58,615 nt of DNA from Phaeoceros laevis (GCA_049999765.1 JBNGIQ010007826.1:1-58615), one strand, 5' to 3'; positions 22,377 to 34,489 are shown, counted from the stretch's first letter. Notes: generated by a model from the letters alone, not told the origin. Made by a program: numbers and translations.

Positions 22377-25300
22377 GTCGGAGGCAAATGGCATGTCCAA
22401 GATCTGTCATCGTTTGTTCCGGGTTGATGTATTTTTTGGGGGCAGAGCGGGAGCTGCTGTGCTTGCCTCTGTGGAGTCTTTATGTCGAACTCCATGGAAA
22501 GGAAAGGACAGGATGAGTATGTTGAGCTAGATCTAGCAAGGGTTTCCAGGTTCATCATTCCATAAGGCTCTTGAAATGTTACGCTAAAGGCAGCTGAACC
22601 AAGTGGTCTTGAAGTGTAGAGTAAGCTTTTACGGTTTAATTGCTGTTTTGTTCCATAGATGAGCTTGGGTTCCTCCTAGGTGACCAGTGATAGGTTTCTA
22701 CTCTCCTCTGGGCATCAGATGCGAGCTCACACTGCAGACGCTGTACATCATTATATCTGACATACACTTTGCCTGGTTATCGTAAGCGATGAGCACGTGA
22801 TAAAGTGAAAGCTTGTAGTCAATTGCCCTCCTAGGCCACGGGAATGTTTCTGTGCTCCCGGGATTCATGGAGTGTTGTGGAAGCGCGATGGCACCAACTA
22901 ACCAGCTTGGCCTCAAGCTTCTCAAAGCAGCTGCTGCAATTAGACGTGGATCTTAAGGAACTTGCTGTTGCTCTAATAATACTTCAGCAACCCTGTTGGT
23001 AACAAGGGAAATACTGTTCAAATACCTTGTTGATGCTGGCGGCTTGCTAGGCTTGCCCACATCACTACCAACCAATATCTGTCGCTGGACTGCTCACCAG
23101 TTCCAACTGTGAGAATCTTCAGCTTCTAGGAGTAGGGGAGGACGAGCATGGTGGGTCCGCCGCTTGAGCATCGTCGGGATGATAGCCTACAGAATAGCAA
23201 CGATCCTCACTTCCAGCAGCGGATCATCCCATTGCGCCTACATTGCCACAGCGTTGCTGTTGTATTCAGAGAATGGCACCACTTCGTTCCTCCTCAGTTC
23301 CCGTGTCCCACAATGAGACACGTTTGTGAAGCGAGGATTCGCCGGTGCATGCTGACTTCGGCACCTTCAGCACTCCGGCACCACATTTGTCCATTACGAC
23401 AAAGAACAACTTGGAGGTTCCGAACTGGAGGTTGCGGGGGACTTTTTTTTCTCATCCTAATTAGCACTACAAACTTGTGGCTGCAGCGGAAGGATATCCT
23501 CATCAGCAGAAAATAGGGTTTTCGTCTGCAGTTGCAAATCGATAGCTTCCTATTTCGCGGCCCTTCATTTAGTATGGTCTTCGTGTGGTCTCCGTACCCT
23601 GTAAACACTACAAATGCAATACATACATACAAAGCAAAGCCTCGTCTCGGAACAGGTACCAAACCAAAGTCTAGCACTGGACCAGCAGGTATCTAGAAAG
23701 CGTTATTGCCCCAACACACTTGTTCGGTAAAGAAACTCTTCAGTTCAAAACCTGTGCGGCGAGACCCTGTTTTCAGTCTTTTAGGGTTCTGCCAACTCGG
23801 GACTGCTCCTCACACTCCAGCATGCATACCATGAATTCAGCAGCGAAAGGCATTGGGGTGACCACTATATGCCTCCACAGATGATAAGAAAGTGCTAAGA
23901 TTTCTGTACTGTTTGTACAATCGTCATCAGCCCCCAAGTTGATAGAAAGATATGCATGCCTCAGTTAACAATTATGAGTAGAGGCGCCATAAATAAAGGC
24001 ATGACGACAATTGCTTGTCTTCAAAATGAAACTCTCGAGCCCTTGGACTCCATTTAGGATTGAAACAGTGTTTCCAGTGTCTCATGTCCAGAGTTTCAGA
24101 TGATGACGAGCCACTGAGTCCTTGAAAATCCACACAACGATAACCATGCTGTCTGAGGAGCAGACCACATGGGTCTCCATTGTCTGGCTTGACTCAGCCT
24201 CTCTCTGAGTTCAACCACAATGCAGTGCCATAGCCTGTACACCCTGCACAGAAAGGTGGTCAGGGAAATTAGACTTGCCTGGAACTGGAACGTAGTTTCT
24301 CGAATAGGCTTGAATCTGTGAACAAGAGTTCCTCTACCGTCAGCACAAACACAAACTCCCCAGTGATTGCCTCAAGAGAGTTAATTCTGATGGAGCAAAA
24401 TTAAGAAATCCTTCGTGTGGACTTAACTGGCAAAAGTGGATGACGTGCGGATCACCGACAATAGATACGATTGGATGGATATATTCTCTACTGGAAGCAC
24501 CATTTTTCCCTCGGTGGAGTTGAGCGAAACTCCTGCCTTTCTAATGAGACCTGTGCCAAGTATGGAGGCCTGTCACACGAAACACAAAGTATCAATAATC
24601 TGTCAACAATCTGCCAAAGCACAACTAGGAAAAGAGACTCGGTTACATTGAATACCCACGTTTCTGCTGCCAATGCACACAAACAGTAGAGCTGTCTGCG
24701 CACGATATCTGTGATTCTACAAGGGTACATAATAAGCTCCTTGACCTTTTTTACTACAAAGGGAGGCACTGTAAGCGGTACTCACATGGAAATCTGCTGA
24801 ATCCGGTGAATTGGCGAAAAAAAGAGAGGGGGCTGCAAAGTCGTGCTAGGAAATCCTTGTCTCGAGTCTCAACTGCCAGATGACCAATACAGCTCTACAA
24901 ACCATCTAAAACACCCGCAGTCCTGAAGTCCCAGAGCCAAACTGTACCGTCGAGATATGCAGTCCATCCATGGCTGAGTGATTGAGCGAGGACTTTGTAG
25001 AGCCCAAAAACTGTACCACTGCGGTTGGCAGTGGGCCGTCGGTAATCGAGACAGTACATAGAGCACACCCACAGGCCCATAGCTTGCCATCGACTGAGCT
25101 TCACGACGTGTCGTTCGCACCGTCAAAGCCTGAAACATAGACGAGCTTGCGCTCGACAGCCCTAAAATCGATGTGAAATGCGGCCCGGGTACACCTACGG
25201 CAAAAGGTGTAACTAGATGGCAGACTGATGACCAGCTTGTTTGGCCGCCGTGCGCGGGAGATTTGCAACCCGTTGTTACAAGAAAGAACGGGCCGGACCC

Positions 25301-25457
25301 GTCCGCGTTTGAATGCTTGCTTGGACTTCCGGCGGGCTCCAACTTGCCGCGAACTCCGCCTTCCAGGGACATAGTGTTTGACTCCGAGGTTTGTTCTGAC
25401 GATCTGCAGCTTGACAGGGTTTTTCCTTTGCTCCCAGTCTCCCGGCGGTGCGAAGAA
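22377..25457. other. Long spacer between the H2A.Z genes
   Basis: No intact gene recognised. Weak minus-strand coding remnants in the second half are listed separately. The first few hundred bases would be the H2A.Z copy 1 3' UTR and the last few hundred the copy 2 promoter. Confidence 0.5.
24080..25110 (-). pseudogene. Possible WD40-repeat gene remnant
   Basis: A minus-strand stretch near 24900-25104 encodes GTVFGLYKVL and, soon after, YLDGTVWLWDFRTAGVL, which has the D-G-T-V-x-L-W-D pattern of a WD40 blade. Further along, near 24080-24180, HVVCSSDSMVIVVW may be another blade. The pieces are in different frames with no continuous gene between them. The match is short, so chance similarity is possible. 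Confidence 0.3.
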
Positions 25458-26198
25458 ATGGTGGTAGGGGGCAATCAGGCTGGCAAAGGAGCGAAGGGCC
25501 TTCTGCTCCAGAAGGGAGCCGAGGGGGACAAGAAAGACAAGAAGAAGCCTACCTCCAGGTCCTCGCGGGCTGGCCTTCAGGTCTGTCTCCTTGTCTTGCT
25601 TCCAACCACCCCTGTGCTGAGTTGTGGTTGCTTCAAGCCCCTGCGATCTCCATGTTGTGTAGTCTGTAAGCTAGGGCTGGTTGAATTATGCTCTCTCTTT
25701 TCTCCATCCCCCTCTCTAGCTGCTCCCTCGTCTGTTCAGCTGCGCATGTGGCATCTTGAGAGGACAAGATTGAATTAACAATTGTTTGTCTTGATGGAGT
25801 TGCGGTGAGAGTTAAGTTGTGTCTGGAGGCAAGTTTTGTGGGTCTCTGGTGCTAATTTTCCAACGTTTTGCATTTCTTGTCTTTACTTCGTGTCGCAGTT
25901 TCCTGTGGGCCGCATCCACCGATTGTTGAAGGCAAGAGTCACAGCAAATGGGAGAGTTGGTGCAACTGCTGCAGTGTACTCTGCTGCTATCCTGGAGTAT
26001 TTGACTGCCGAGGTGTTGGAGCTTGCTGGCAATGCAAGTAAAGATCTCAAGGTGAAACGTATTACTCCCAGACATCTGCAGCTGGCAATTCGTGGCGACG
26101 AAGAGCTGGACACGTTGATTAAGGGAACAATTGCCGGAGGAGGTGTTATACCCCACATCCATAAGTCCCTCATCAACAAATCTGCAAAGAAGGATTGA
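25458..26198 (+). CDS. Histone H2A.Z, copy 2
   Basis: Two exons, 25458-25580 and 25899-26198, give 140 residues, the same lengths and junction as copy 1. The histone fold and docking domain ([20 protein letters not shown]) are unchanged. Differences lie mainly in the N-tail (LLLQKGAEG for LSLGKGADG), one R/Q site ([10 protein letters not shown] for [10 protein letters not shown]) and the C-terminal NKSAKKD. Many synonymous differences in exon 2 contrast with this protein identity, showing strong purifying selection and an old duplication. Same chromatin role as copy 1. Confidence 0.97.
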
Positions 26199-27048
26199 CA
26201 TGCGAGCAGGAATGACTTGGTAAATAATCATTACATACAGGAAGCAGGAGGCAGGAAGGAGTGGTTCATTTTTTACTTGGTTACGAGCTGTCACAGTCGA
26301 TTGCGGACTCTTTGTAGGTGTGACAAGTCAACAGACGAAATATGCGCTTAACAGAGACTTCTCCGTATGTGATTTCGTTTTAGGTTATGGAGTGGATCGT
26401 GGTTCAGAAGCTACGGTCTTCTGTGACAAATGTTTGTGGTAGTTCTGATATGCAACGTGCAACAACCTCTGCCCATTGATTTGAAGTAGCTGACGCCCTG
26501 TGGAAGGGAGAAGGGTGGGTTTATTTATCGTCCTCGTGACCACTAAACGAAGTGTAACTTTGTCCGGCAGCAATACCTATTACTCGAAATTTATCTATCT
26601 CACAGTTGCAGGCTTGGTGCATAATTTACTTGTGTAGCATAGCAAGCGATGGAAGCTGCTTACGATTTCTGCCGCTGAATACCAGCTTCCTTCATAGTTA
26701 GGCATCTCCCTCATGAACGAGGGCAGTTACCAAGATGTTTGCTAAGTCGGTTCCAGTTGAGACAGGGTTCGATCGTTCGATGAACCTGCTGCTTGCAAAT
26801 CTGTGCAGCATGTCATGCGCGGGGACAGGCCTACGACGAGTCGACCCAGGTGCTTAGCACGTCGCTCTCGCCAAACCTCAGCCAATTCTTGATGTATATC
26901 GAAATGAGCTCCCGGACATGATTAACCTCCTCTGGCTTCGTGCACTTACTAGAGTCACCTGTTTTGCAATACCCAAGGCGGTAACCCTCTCAGTCTGTGC
27001 TGCATCTTGTTAGTCCAGACAAACAACTTGAGTGCAAGTTGATGAGGG
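26199..27048. other. Intergenic, no gene seen
   Basis: Convergent spacer between the plus-strand H2A.Z copy 2 and the minus-strand S28 peptidase, so it should hold both 3' UTRs. No coding signal recognised. Confidence 0.5.
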
Positions 27049-29614
27049 CTAACCTTTGAGTTGCAAAGGAGACTGTGGGCATCCCCTCAAGTCGCTGCCA
27101 TGCCCGCAATTATGGCACTGTATCACATATGCCGGTTCTGCACAAAACCAGGCCCAGAGCGTCAAATAAGCTGACATGCTGCCGAGGGTCATTGGTTTCT
27201 CTGCATGGGAGAGGACAGGCTTACCACCAGGTGACGACTTCTGCTTTGAGGCGTGACGCCAGGGATCCTGGGAACCATTTGTAAAAAAGATCCTGGAACC
27301 TAATGACCGAGAGAAGTGCCAACCCATGTCAAGTCTCCTACTCACAGCCATGCCACAAGCAGCGCACCACAATGATGTGTTTGCCACCCACCAGCAATGT
27401 CGGTTCCACCATAGTACAGGTTGGTAATATCCACCTCCGGGTAAGTGCCATCTCCAAACACGTTCGAGCAAAGGTCCAGATGGTATCTGCAACGTTCAAA
27501 AAAATCTAAACCTCCGTGCATACCATTCGTATTGAAGTCGAGTCCCAGCTATGTCAAAACCACCCTAGAAACAAGTCACCTACTTGGTGTCCACGCCAGA
27601 AGACCGTATGCTGTTGTTACTGGGAGCGACCTGGAAGTAGGCCACCTCTGTACAAACCTGATACCACCATTGGCGCTCACCTGCGTAAACAGGGGATACA
27701 GTGGATTATTATGAATTCTCTACACAACTGGATCCAACTAGAAAAAAGGCTTGCCAGTTCCACGTATAACCTGATTCAGGGCCAGCTTCAGTCCTTTTCA
27801 GGTATTCTTGACTGTAGGTAATAGGTTTAACACCATAGTAGTCGTAGTAGAACGATTTGACATATTTCGCAAACGCTTCCTGGAAGTGGACCAGATGTTT
27901 TAGAAGTGACAGGAAACCACCAGACATGAACGCACCGTCGTCTGAAGGCACTGACTCGCAAAGAAAGCACAGAGAGAAGCCTTACCAGGATATCTTCACC
28001 CGAAGCACTTGCTGCTACTAGGGGGTCACAGAGTGCTTCTGGATGTCCGTATTGGATCTGCAACCAAGAAAGACATGTTTTAGGGATGAAGCAGGTGCCA
28101 CGGCCTCACTTATTCAGGTGAAAAGGGCAAGGACCCATCTGATAGCTAAAGTGCATCCTTGCATCCTGTGACATTGGCTATGGCAGAAACAGACAAGCAC
28201 CCAAGAATTGCAACTGGGAACCTACTGCTATGGCTGCGGCGTCTGCAAGCAGGTACAGAAAGTCACCATCCACTGTAAGCTGGAAAACATGCAAACAGAA
28301 TGTATGTCATAGTTGTCAAAAGTTGCACTGGAAATTCTTGAAGTAATTGCAAACAAACATTTGGTTGAAGGACCCAAGGTGAGGTAATCATCACAGCTCT
28401 TGGCTGCTGATACCACCAGCAAGGATACCTAGAGACCAAGGGACTGTAGAACGGAAGAGTCAACCTGCTCTGCTTTGAAAAGTAGTTTCACAGCAGTAGC
28501 ATTCTTCTCCAATCCTTCGTCAACAAGATAATTTACTGCTCGCAAGACACTGGCACATGCTGGACCTGCTGATTCGGCTACCTGCCAGACGAAAACAGGT
28601 AAGCACATCACTATCATGTAAAACAACGGAAAGTTGGGGAATCGGTGGATGGTTTAAAATGCTTCCACCTGCTCATCAAACGCAGAATAGTTGAACACGG
28701 CAAGCACTACACCGGAGCTTGCCAAGCTCCCACGAGTTAAGTGTGGGAACTTCAAGCGAAACCAAGCACTCAGAGCTCCAGAGTACGATATCCCAAACAC
28801 AAACCAAGGGTTGTCCCCAGTCTTATTGTACCTCTTGTTCACCTGGTCCTGAGTAGACCACGTACTGTTGAATCTGTTAGGAGCCCAACATGAAAAAGCA
28901 AAGACAAGACCAAGTACATTATCTTCTCACCAACCTGATAAGAATTTCGAAATGTAGCCAAGTCGAAGAGAGCCTGGTTGGTGCTGAGGTACTTCAGATT
29001 GTCTGTTGTGAGCTCTGTAAATGGTGAGCTCTCTCCATAGTACCTATGCTCTAAAGTGACCAAGGCGGCACCGAACTCCTCAGCAAGCACCTGCCATGCT
29101 GAACACATACTTCAGTGTTCCTGGCCTGTGAGTGCTCTACACTGGAAATAAGATAAGCTGGTTTGATTTCGATGAGGGAGTGAAGGTCCCACCCCGTTGT
29201 AGTCGTTGCTGATGCCCCCACATGTAGACTCCCCACAGATGCGGAGGAAGATGGGTCCATCAGGTGATCTGAAGTAGTCCACGAACTCGTAGTAGCGCTG
29301 CTGGAATTGCCTGCGATCCTGCTCTCAATTTGAGCTGTGCGTCAGGTTGGAGTACTAGTGCATATGGTTCCAGGTTTGTCGAGGGATGATTTCAACTAGA
29401 TTGAAGCGCCACTGTAGGACCTGAAGAATTCGCGAACCTGGAGAGTGAAGTGGTCCACGCGCTGCGAAAGCCAGTGCACATCTTGACTGAGGTAGCGGCC
29501 CTCAGTGGCCGCGTTACCAGCCTGGAGATAGGCAGGTAACGCTGTAGCTCGGAGTGCCAAAACCAGCCCAAATACGGCTGCAAGCAGGGCGTCCGACGAT
29601 CCAGAGGGGACCAT
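27049..29614 (-). CDS. S28-family serine carboxypeptidase (EDA2-like)
   Basis: Secreted or vacuolar serine peptidase of the prolyl carboxypeptidase/DPP2 family. Twelve exons (high to low): 29614-29438, 29318-29193, 29090-28935, 28848-28669, 28581-28465, 28279-28226, 28057-27986, 27879-27771, 27680-27584, 27486-27392, 27299-27228, 27137-27049; 447 aa. The start at 29614 gives a signal peptide (DALLAAVFGLVLALRATA). The mature enzyme shows VDHFTLQ, GPIFLRICGE, TLEHRYYGESSPF, the nucleophile Ser in GISYSG (exon 4), Asp in TNGSQDPWRHAS and His in CHNCGHGSDLRGCPQSP, so the catalytic triad is complete. Plant relatives with this ending include EDA2. An ATG 56 codons upstream is open but gives no signal peptide. 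Confidence 0.92.
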
Positions 29615-30255
29615 CGTAATGAAGCCACTCAGCAAAGCAAAATGTGAGACAGATTCACAACCCAGCAGGGAGGCTGTACCGTTCACAGCAAACAGCTTGA
29701 CCATGAGTGAGATGACTTTTGAGTTTTTGAGTGTCCGACACGTTTTTGCTTTCCTTGGTGAAGTGTTGGAAACACGAGCCATTCATTTTCATGCCTGGAC
29801 TACCTGCTTACTCTAGATAGTAGGACTCATGTTCAGGGTTCCTTGTTTCCATTTGCAATCACCACATCCACCATCATCGGCAACTCCAATTGGAGTGCAG
29901 GAAGAATGTTCTGGGTGCACTAAACAGCTAGTCTGTTTGCCAAAAAAATGATCTGCTATTTTATAGCCAGGGTCTCCTCAGCCACGTAGGTAGAAGAGAC
30001 GAAAGTCCTGATCCCGCGTTCTGAGTTGCCGATGCTCCCAGTCGGTGCAAGGCTCGAGGTGGTGGCCTGTTGCACTCCGACACAAAAGGCAGTGCAGAAA
30101 TTAGTTCACACCGTCATTCACCCGGTAGGAAATACAACTCTCACCATGCACAGACAGTCAAAACCCAATTCTCCAACAACTCAAACGACTGAGGACTTCA
30201 TTCCAAGGTGCTTCAAGATGACAAAACCCAGGGACAACTGCACACCCTGAACCTT
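29615..30255. other. Promoter side of S28 gene and bL36 3' side
   Basis: The minus-strand S28 gene begins at 29614 and the minus-strand bL36 gene ends at 30256, so both read the same way. No gene recognised in the spacer. Confidence 0.5.
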
Positions 30256-30501
30256 TTATGAGTGCTTCGGCAATGAAGGCAAGGAGCAGCAGCAAATGCA
30301 CCTGATCAGCGAAGAGAGGGCGATCACAGATTTGCCGCTAGTGCCTGTATCAGGGGGTGAGGCAGCTTCATAGGCGAACGTAGAGACGCCTTGCCGCTGC
30401 TTATGCTTCGGATTGGCGGTGCACAGTATATACACCTTGCCCCGCCGCTTCACGGACCTGCAATGCTCACAGAGCTTCCTGACAGCCGCCCGAACCTTCA
30501 T
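30256..30501 (-). CDS. Ribosomal protein bL36, organellar type
   Basis: Bacterial-type L36, the smallest large-subunit ribosomal protein, here nuclear-encoded and presumably imported into mitochondria. The first 40 residues are the family core, [20 protein letters not shown] then [18 protein letters not shown], with the zinc ligands Cys11, Cys14, Cys27 and His33. The protein is extended to 81 residues by a 40-residue tail absent from bacterial L36, as in plant nuclear copies. There is no presequence; in this family the start of the core itself serves. Intronless. It is divergent from OEP21, the two ATGs being 276 bp apart. Confidence 0.9.
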   Translation of the reverse strand: MKVRAAVRKLCEHCRSVKRRGKVYILCTANPKHKQRQGVSTFAYEAASPPDTGTSGKSVIALSSLIRCICCCSLPSLPKHS

Positions 30502-30777
30502 GTTTTCTCACAGAAAAGATACCTGACCTGGCGACAAGACACCTACGACCTGAATTGTGGTCTCTCGGTTTCGCCGGCGTGGCGAAACTGCACTCGCGTT
30601 TTGTCGCACTGTCAGGATACCTCCTGCCCCGTTGCTACGGCCACATCCACTCCGGCACTTCCTGTGTTCCCATCGGCGCTTGGTCGAGGGGAGGCTTCTT
30701 GCTGCTGTGGCGGCACCTTGCCTCTATCTTGCCAGGGTTTTTAGTAGAAAAAACTATCTTTCCGGAGCTTGCCGAGG
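30502..30777. promoter_or_regulatory. Bidirectional promoter of bL36 and OEP21
   Basis: A 276-bp spacer between two divergently transcribed start codons of organelle-protein genes. It must hold both promoters and 5' UTRs. No TATA box is evident. Confidence 0.5.
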
Positions 30778-31885
30778 ATGGAGACTTCGATGAGATACGG
30801 CAGTGGCGAGAAGCAGCTCTTCTTGCACGCCAAAGAGAATTTTCTGCTCGACAGCTCCTTCTTCCTGCAGGTGAGCTTCCATCTCCAGTTGTAATTCTGA
30901 TGTTCATTTTAGAGGTTGTNNNNNNNNNNNNNNNNNNNNNNNNNNNNNNNNNNNNNNNNNNNNNNNNNNNNNNNNNNNNNNNNNNNNNNNNNNNNNNNNN
31001 NNNNNNNNNNNNNNNNNNNGTTGTGCAACTTGTGTCAAGGGGTTTGAAATCTGAATCGCGAATCTTGTCGCCAGCAGCGGTGGATTTGGCTTCCGCCCTA
31101 GAATTCCGTGTCCTGGCTCGTCAGTTCTTGGCTGATGCGAATGGAGATGTCCGTTGCAGGTGCATGGAAAGCTCAACACACACACTGGTGCAGTGAGTGG
31201 TGCGGCCAACCTGAAGCGCAAATTTTTCCCCCAGGTAGACCTCTAGCAATATGGTGCTGTCTTCTCTCCTAATGCTCAAAACCTGACATGTGCTTGCCCG
31301 CAGCTGTTGACCAGCTTAGACGTGGGTGCAAAGTTCAATTCGGAGTTGAAAGAGTTCACCTACGACGTCCAAGCTAAGAAAAGCATTGCCCTCACAGACA
31401 ACGGTTTGCTGAGTGTGGATTTGAAAACTGGGTACAACTTCAACCCAGGATTGAGAGCGGTAAGTGCACTCAGAATGATCGAATCAGAGCCTGAACTTTG
31501 TGCCTTTTCTCGACCACTCTAGCTTTTGCATCTGTCCTGTCTTCTGGCTTCTTACTCTGAACAACGATTTTCAGGGCACACCAAGGGGTGGTGTGGAACT
31601 CAGCTACAAGGTCTACAACTTCACTGAAGATCAGGACTTGAAAATCAAGCTGGGTTACAACCCCTTCAAACAGGTACAACACCAACTGAATCACCTGTCG
31701 TTGCTGATGACCAGCTATGTGCAGGTATCCTTCCTGTAACCAGTTTCTGGCAACAGAGTCACTAACACAACCATCTCTTTGCAAAACTGTTGGATCCACA
31801 GAATCCCTACTTCCAGATCAGGGAGAACAACTGGACTTTGAATGCGGATTTGAGTGGGGGCTGGAGTGTAATATATGACTTGTAG
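30778..31885 (+). CDS. OEP21: Chloroplast outer envelope pore protein OEP21
   Basis: Anion-selective beta-barrel channel of the plastid outer envelope, known to pass triose phosphates and phosphorylated metabolites. Five exons: 30778-30870, 31160-31234, 31304-31459, 31575-31673, 31802-31885; 168 aa, close to the family's 165-177. The diagnostic start [20 protein letters not shown] and the ending [17 protein letters not shown]...YDL are both present, with [11 protein letters not shown] between. Amphipathic beta-strands alternate throughout and there is no transit peptide, as expected. Intron 1 contains the 100-N gap, but the frame and exon phases close around it, so no coding sequence need be missing. 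Confidence 0.93.
30920..31019. other. Assembly gap (100 N)
   Basis: 100 undetermined bases inside intron 1 of the OEP21 gene. Confidence 0.99.
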
Positions 31886-32454
31886 CAAAGCCCTCTCATT
31901 CATCAGTAGCGGTTCCAACTAATTCTTTGATTCAACAATAGGAAAGCAATGCACTTGACCTTCAAGGTACCATTGATGGAAGAGGAAAGGATACGGCATG
32001 ACAGATTTTGGTGACCACCAGGTCTGCCCAGCACTGTGTATTAATGGTGATGGTAGAAGCTTCTCTGGACCGAACATCAGTTTTGAGAGTTTGTTTAGTT
32101 CAAGGTGCCTCTCTGCGCTCATAAAGGTCGCCACAGTGTTGGCCACCAATCCTGTAAGATCAGGACCATAGAAATTCAAACCAGAGAGGCGTGTCCAACC
32201 AGAATCCTCTACTGTATTGTAGGCCCTTGGCAGGAGTTCATCGATGGGTAGACTAGTGACAGGTCTACATTGGCTGCCTCGCTAGTGGAAGCATCGGGCA
32301 ATCCATCTCCACACAAGTCAGTACTCATCATCAGTACAGTGCCTATCTGTCCTACAAGCGTTTGGAACTGACACCAGAGGCACCTCCGTGCCGTACATTC
32401 AAGATGCTCCTAGGCAATCTTCGTGGATGAGTTACTGTATTAGTTATTAGCTCC
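31886..32454. other. Downstream of OEP21, no gene seen
   Basis: 3' flank of OEP21 up to the left target-site duplication of the LINE-like insertion. No coding signal recognised. Confidence 0.5.
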
Positions 32455-32583
32455 TAATGGAGTGTCATTCGCACGCTTTTTTGAAATTAGGTAAGTGCAA
32501 GTAAAGTCCTCTGACTCCCAACTCGGTGGAACAAAGAAAGTTATTGGTTGGATATCGCCGGTATCGTTTGTTGTTTGTTTGTT

Positions 32584-32617
32584 CATTAGGCGTATGCAGC
32601 CATGAGGCTATGACGCC
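32584..32617 (-). repeat. 34-bp inverted repeat, left arm
   Basis: Complementary, with one mismatch, to 34295-34328 just before the element's tail. On the minus strand this arm is followed by an AAC/AAAC-rich run (32560-32583), as if it were the 3' end of a second, oppositely oriented LINE. Beyond the 34 bp the two ends are unrelated. Confidence 0.85.
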
Positions 32618-34294
32618 AAACAGGAGAATAGAGAACACCAAGAGTGTAAGCCTAAGCTACAACTAAAAAGATGACTTAACTATGATGACACCCCTAGAGG
32701 AAGTGAATTATGAGCAAGCTAAAAAGGAAAGTTTTTTAAAGATAATCACCAATGCAGAGAAAATAAGAGACCAATTGTTGTTGAAGTGTTGGGTTGGTTT
32801 TTAGCTTTAGATTGTTAGTTTTACGTTGGAACCCTAAACCCAATCGCCGGTATCACCTGTGAGCTATATATAGCGCTTGAGATGTCGTTTAGTTCTCCGT
32901 CCTCAAAGAAATGGGTAATCCGTTTCCATGCAGAAAAACAAAAATTTTCTACCCCTTGCTGACGACAGGCTGAAAGCATAACAGTGTTCGTTCGTGCGAT
33001 TCCCCGCGTGCTTTTCTGCACTGGTTGGCTGTAGGGTAGGCTTCCCGAAGAGGGCTATTGGCTTCATTGAAGATGTTATAAGAATTTTGACAGTGGACTC
33101 TAATGTTCTTTCTAAAGGCAAGAAATGTGAGGCGAAACAGCTCTTGGATAGAGCTATGGATTCACTAATGGGGGAGGCCACTCTTTTGGAATCTCTCAAA
33201 GAAGAACTGTCCATAAACACTGAAGAAATCAAGCTGGTTATTAAGTCCTCTTCCAACGAAGTCAAATCTGAGGTCAAGGTTTCTCGCCCCTTCCTCTTAA
33301 GCTGCTGCGGTCCACTCTCACAGTGGTAGTTCTCCTCCCCCAAGGCCGACCCCAATTCTCGAGGAACGTTTGTTTGTCAGATTCAAGGATGGGAACTATC
33401 CCCAGGATTTATCACATGCGGAGTTGAGGGAAAAAATTAACGGGGCTCTCCTTGCAGCACAGGTTGGGCCAGTCAAGATTCAAGCAGTCCAAAAGTTTCG
33501 CACGTAGATAGGTCTCATTGTGGAGTCGGAGGCCGTACGTGATAAAGTTATTGAGACAGCTTCTAATTGGGGTCCATTGGCTTTTCCATCCTTCTCCACG
33601 TCTCAACTCCTCATATTCGTCATCAAATTTTGGTTCATGATGTCCCTGTCAGCTTATCAATGGCAGAATTCAAGGAAGAAGTTCTCGAAGACAATGACAT
33701 CACTTTCAAGGATGAGCCTCGGTGGCTCCTCCGGGATCTTTCTACCAAGCGGCATTCTTCAATCCTGGTATCCCTTCCTGATGATGATACTGCATCTGCA
33801 ATTCTTCGGCGCGGCCTTGCTTTGCAGGGGCGCATGCTGCGGGTGACACCTTTTGTCCCCAATGCCCGCCCTACTCAATGCTTCAGGTGCCAATGTTTTG
33901 GCCACACTCAGACCTTCTGCAGGAGCGCGGAGCGATGTCTGAATTGTGGGGGGCCTCATCTAGCTTCAGGCTGTAAGGTGGCATCCCCTCTATGCTGCAA
34001 CTGCCAAGGATCTCACCGGGGCTCTGACCCTTCATGCCCTACTCGCCTGGAAGCTAACTCCAAGTTTTTCTCTCGACCAGGCCCTCATGAGTTCTCTCAA
34101 GATTTTCATCTCAACTATCACCAATCCTATGTGGTCATGGGTAAAAACTGGCCAGTACTTTGCTTAGGTCCATTGACATTGCTCTCTACATTTGCTATTT
34201 GCTTTTCTCTAGATTTGCTATTTTGTTTGCTCTATTCCTCTTTCTGTTGCGCTTCCGAAAGTGACTTTTTACTCATATTTTTGATTCACGTTCA

Positions 34295-34328
34295 GGCGTC
34301 ATAGCCTCACGGCTGCATACGCCTAATG
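34295..34328 (+). repeat. 34-bp inverted repeat, right arm
   Basis: Lies directly before the TAAA tail of the LINE-like insertion (GGCGTCATAGCCTCACGG at its start). It is the place where LINE reverse transcriptases bind the 3' end of their RNA, and it contains short self-complementary stretches. Confidence 0.85.
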
Positions 34329-34489
34329 ATAAATAAATAAATAAATAATGGAGTGTCAATTCCGTAAGCCCGTAAGGTGCGGTGTTACATCTCCCAGATT
34401 CTCCCTTGTCGAGAGCTATTCTGTAAGATCCTATCCTCTCTTATTCATTCTTCCCTTCCCTGATTTGTGAAGGGGAACGAAGAGAGAAA

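Larger units (their letters stand above)
32455..34358 (+). mobile_element. LINE-like insertion with ORF1 only
   Basis: Bounded by the 13-bp direct repeat TAATGGAGTGTCA (32455-32467 and 34346-34358), a target-site duplication. The plus-strand 3' end is a TAAA tandem tail (34330-34345), typical of non-LTR elements. Inside is an ORF1-like protein: a helical N-part (about 33120-33280), then ERLFVRFKDGNYPQDLSHAE, KDEPRWLLRDLSTKRHSS, then three zinc knuckles (CFRCQCFGHTQTFC, CLNCGGPHLASGC, CCNCQGSHRGSDPSC; 33880-34040). A TAG near 33507 and a frameshift near 33565 break it. No endonuclease or reverse transcriptase is present, so it cannot move by itself. Confidence 0.8.

Noticed and set aside
32830-32841. 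Telomere-like ACCCTAAACCC
   Set aside because: Only about one and a half repeat units inside the LINE-like insertion; not an interstitial telomere array.
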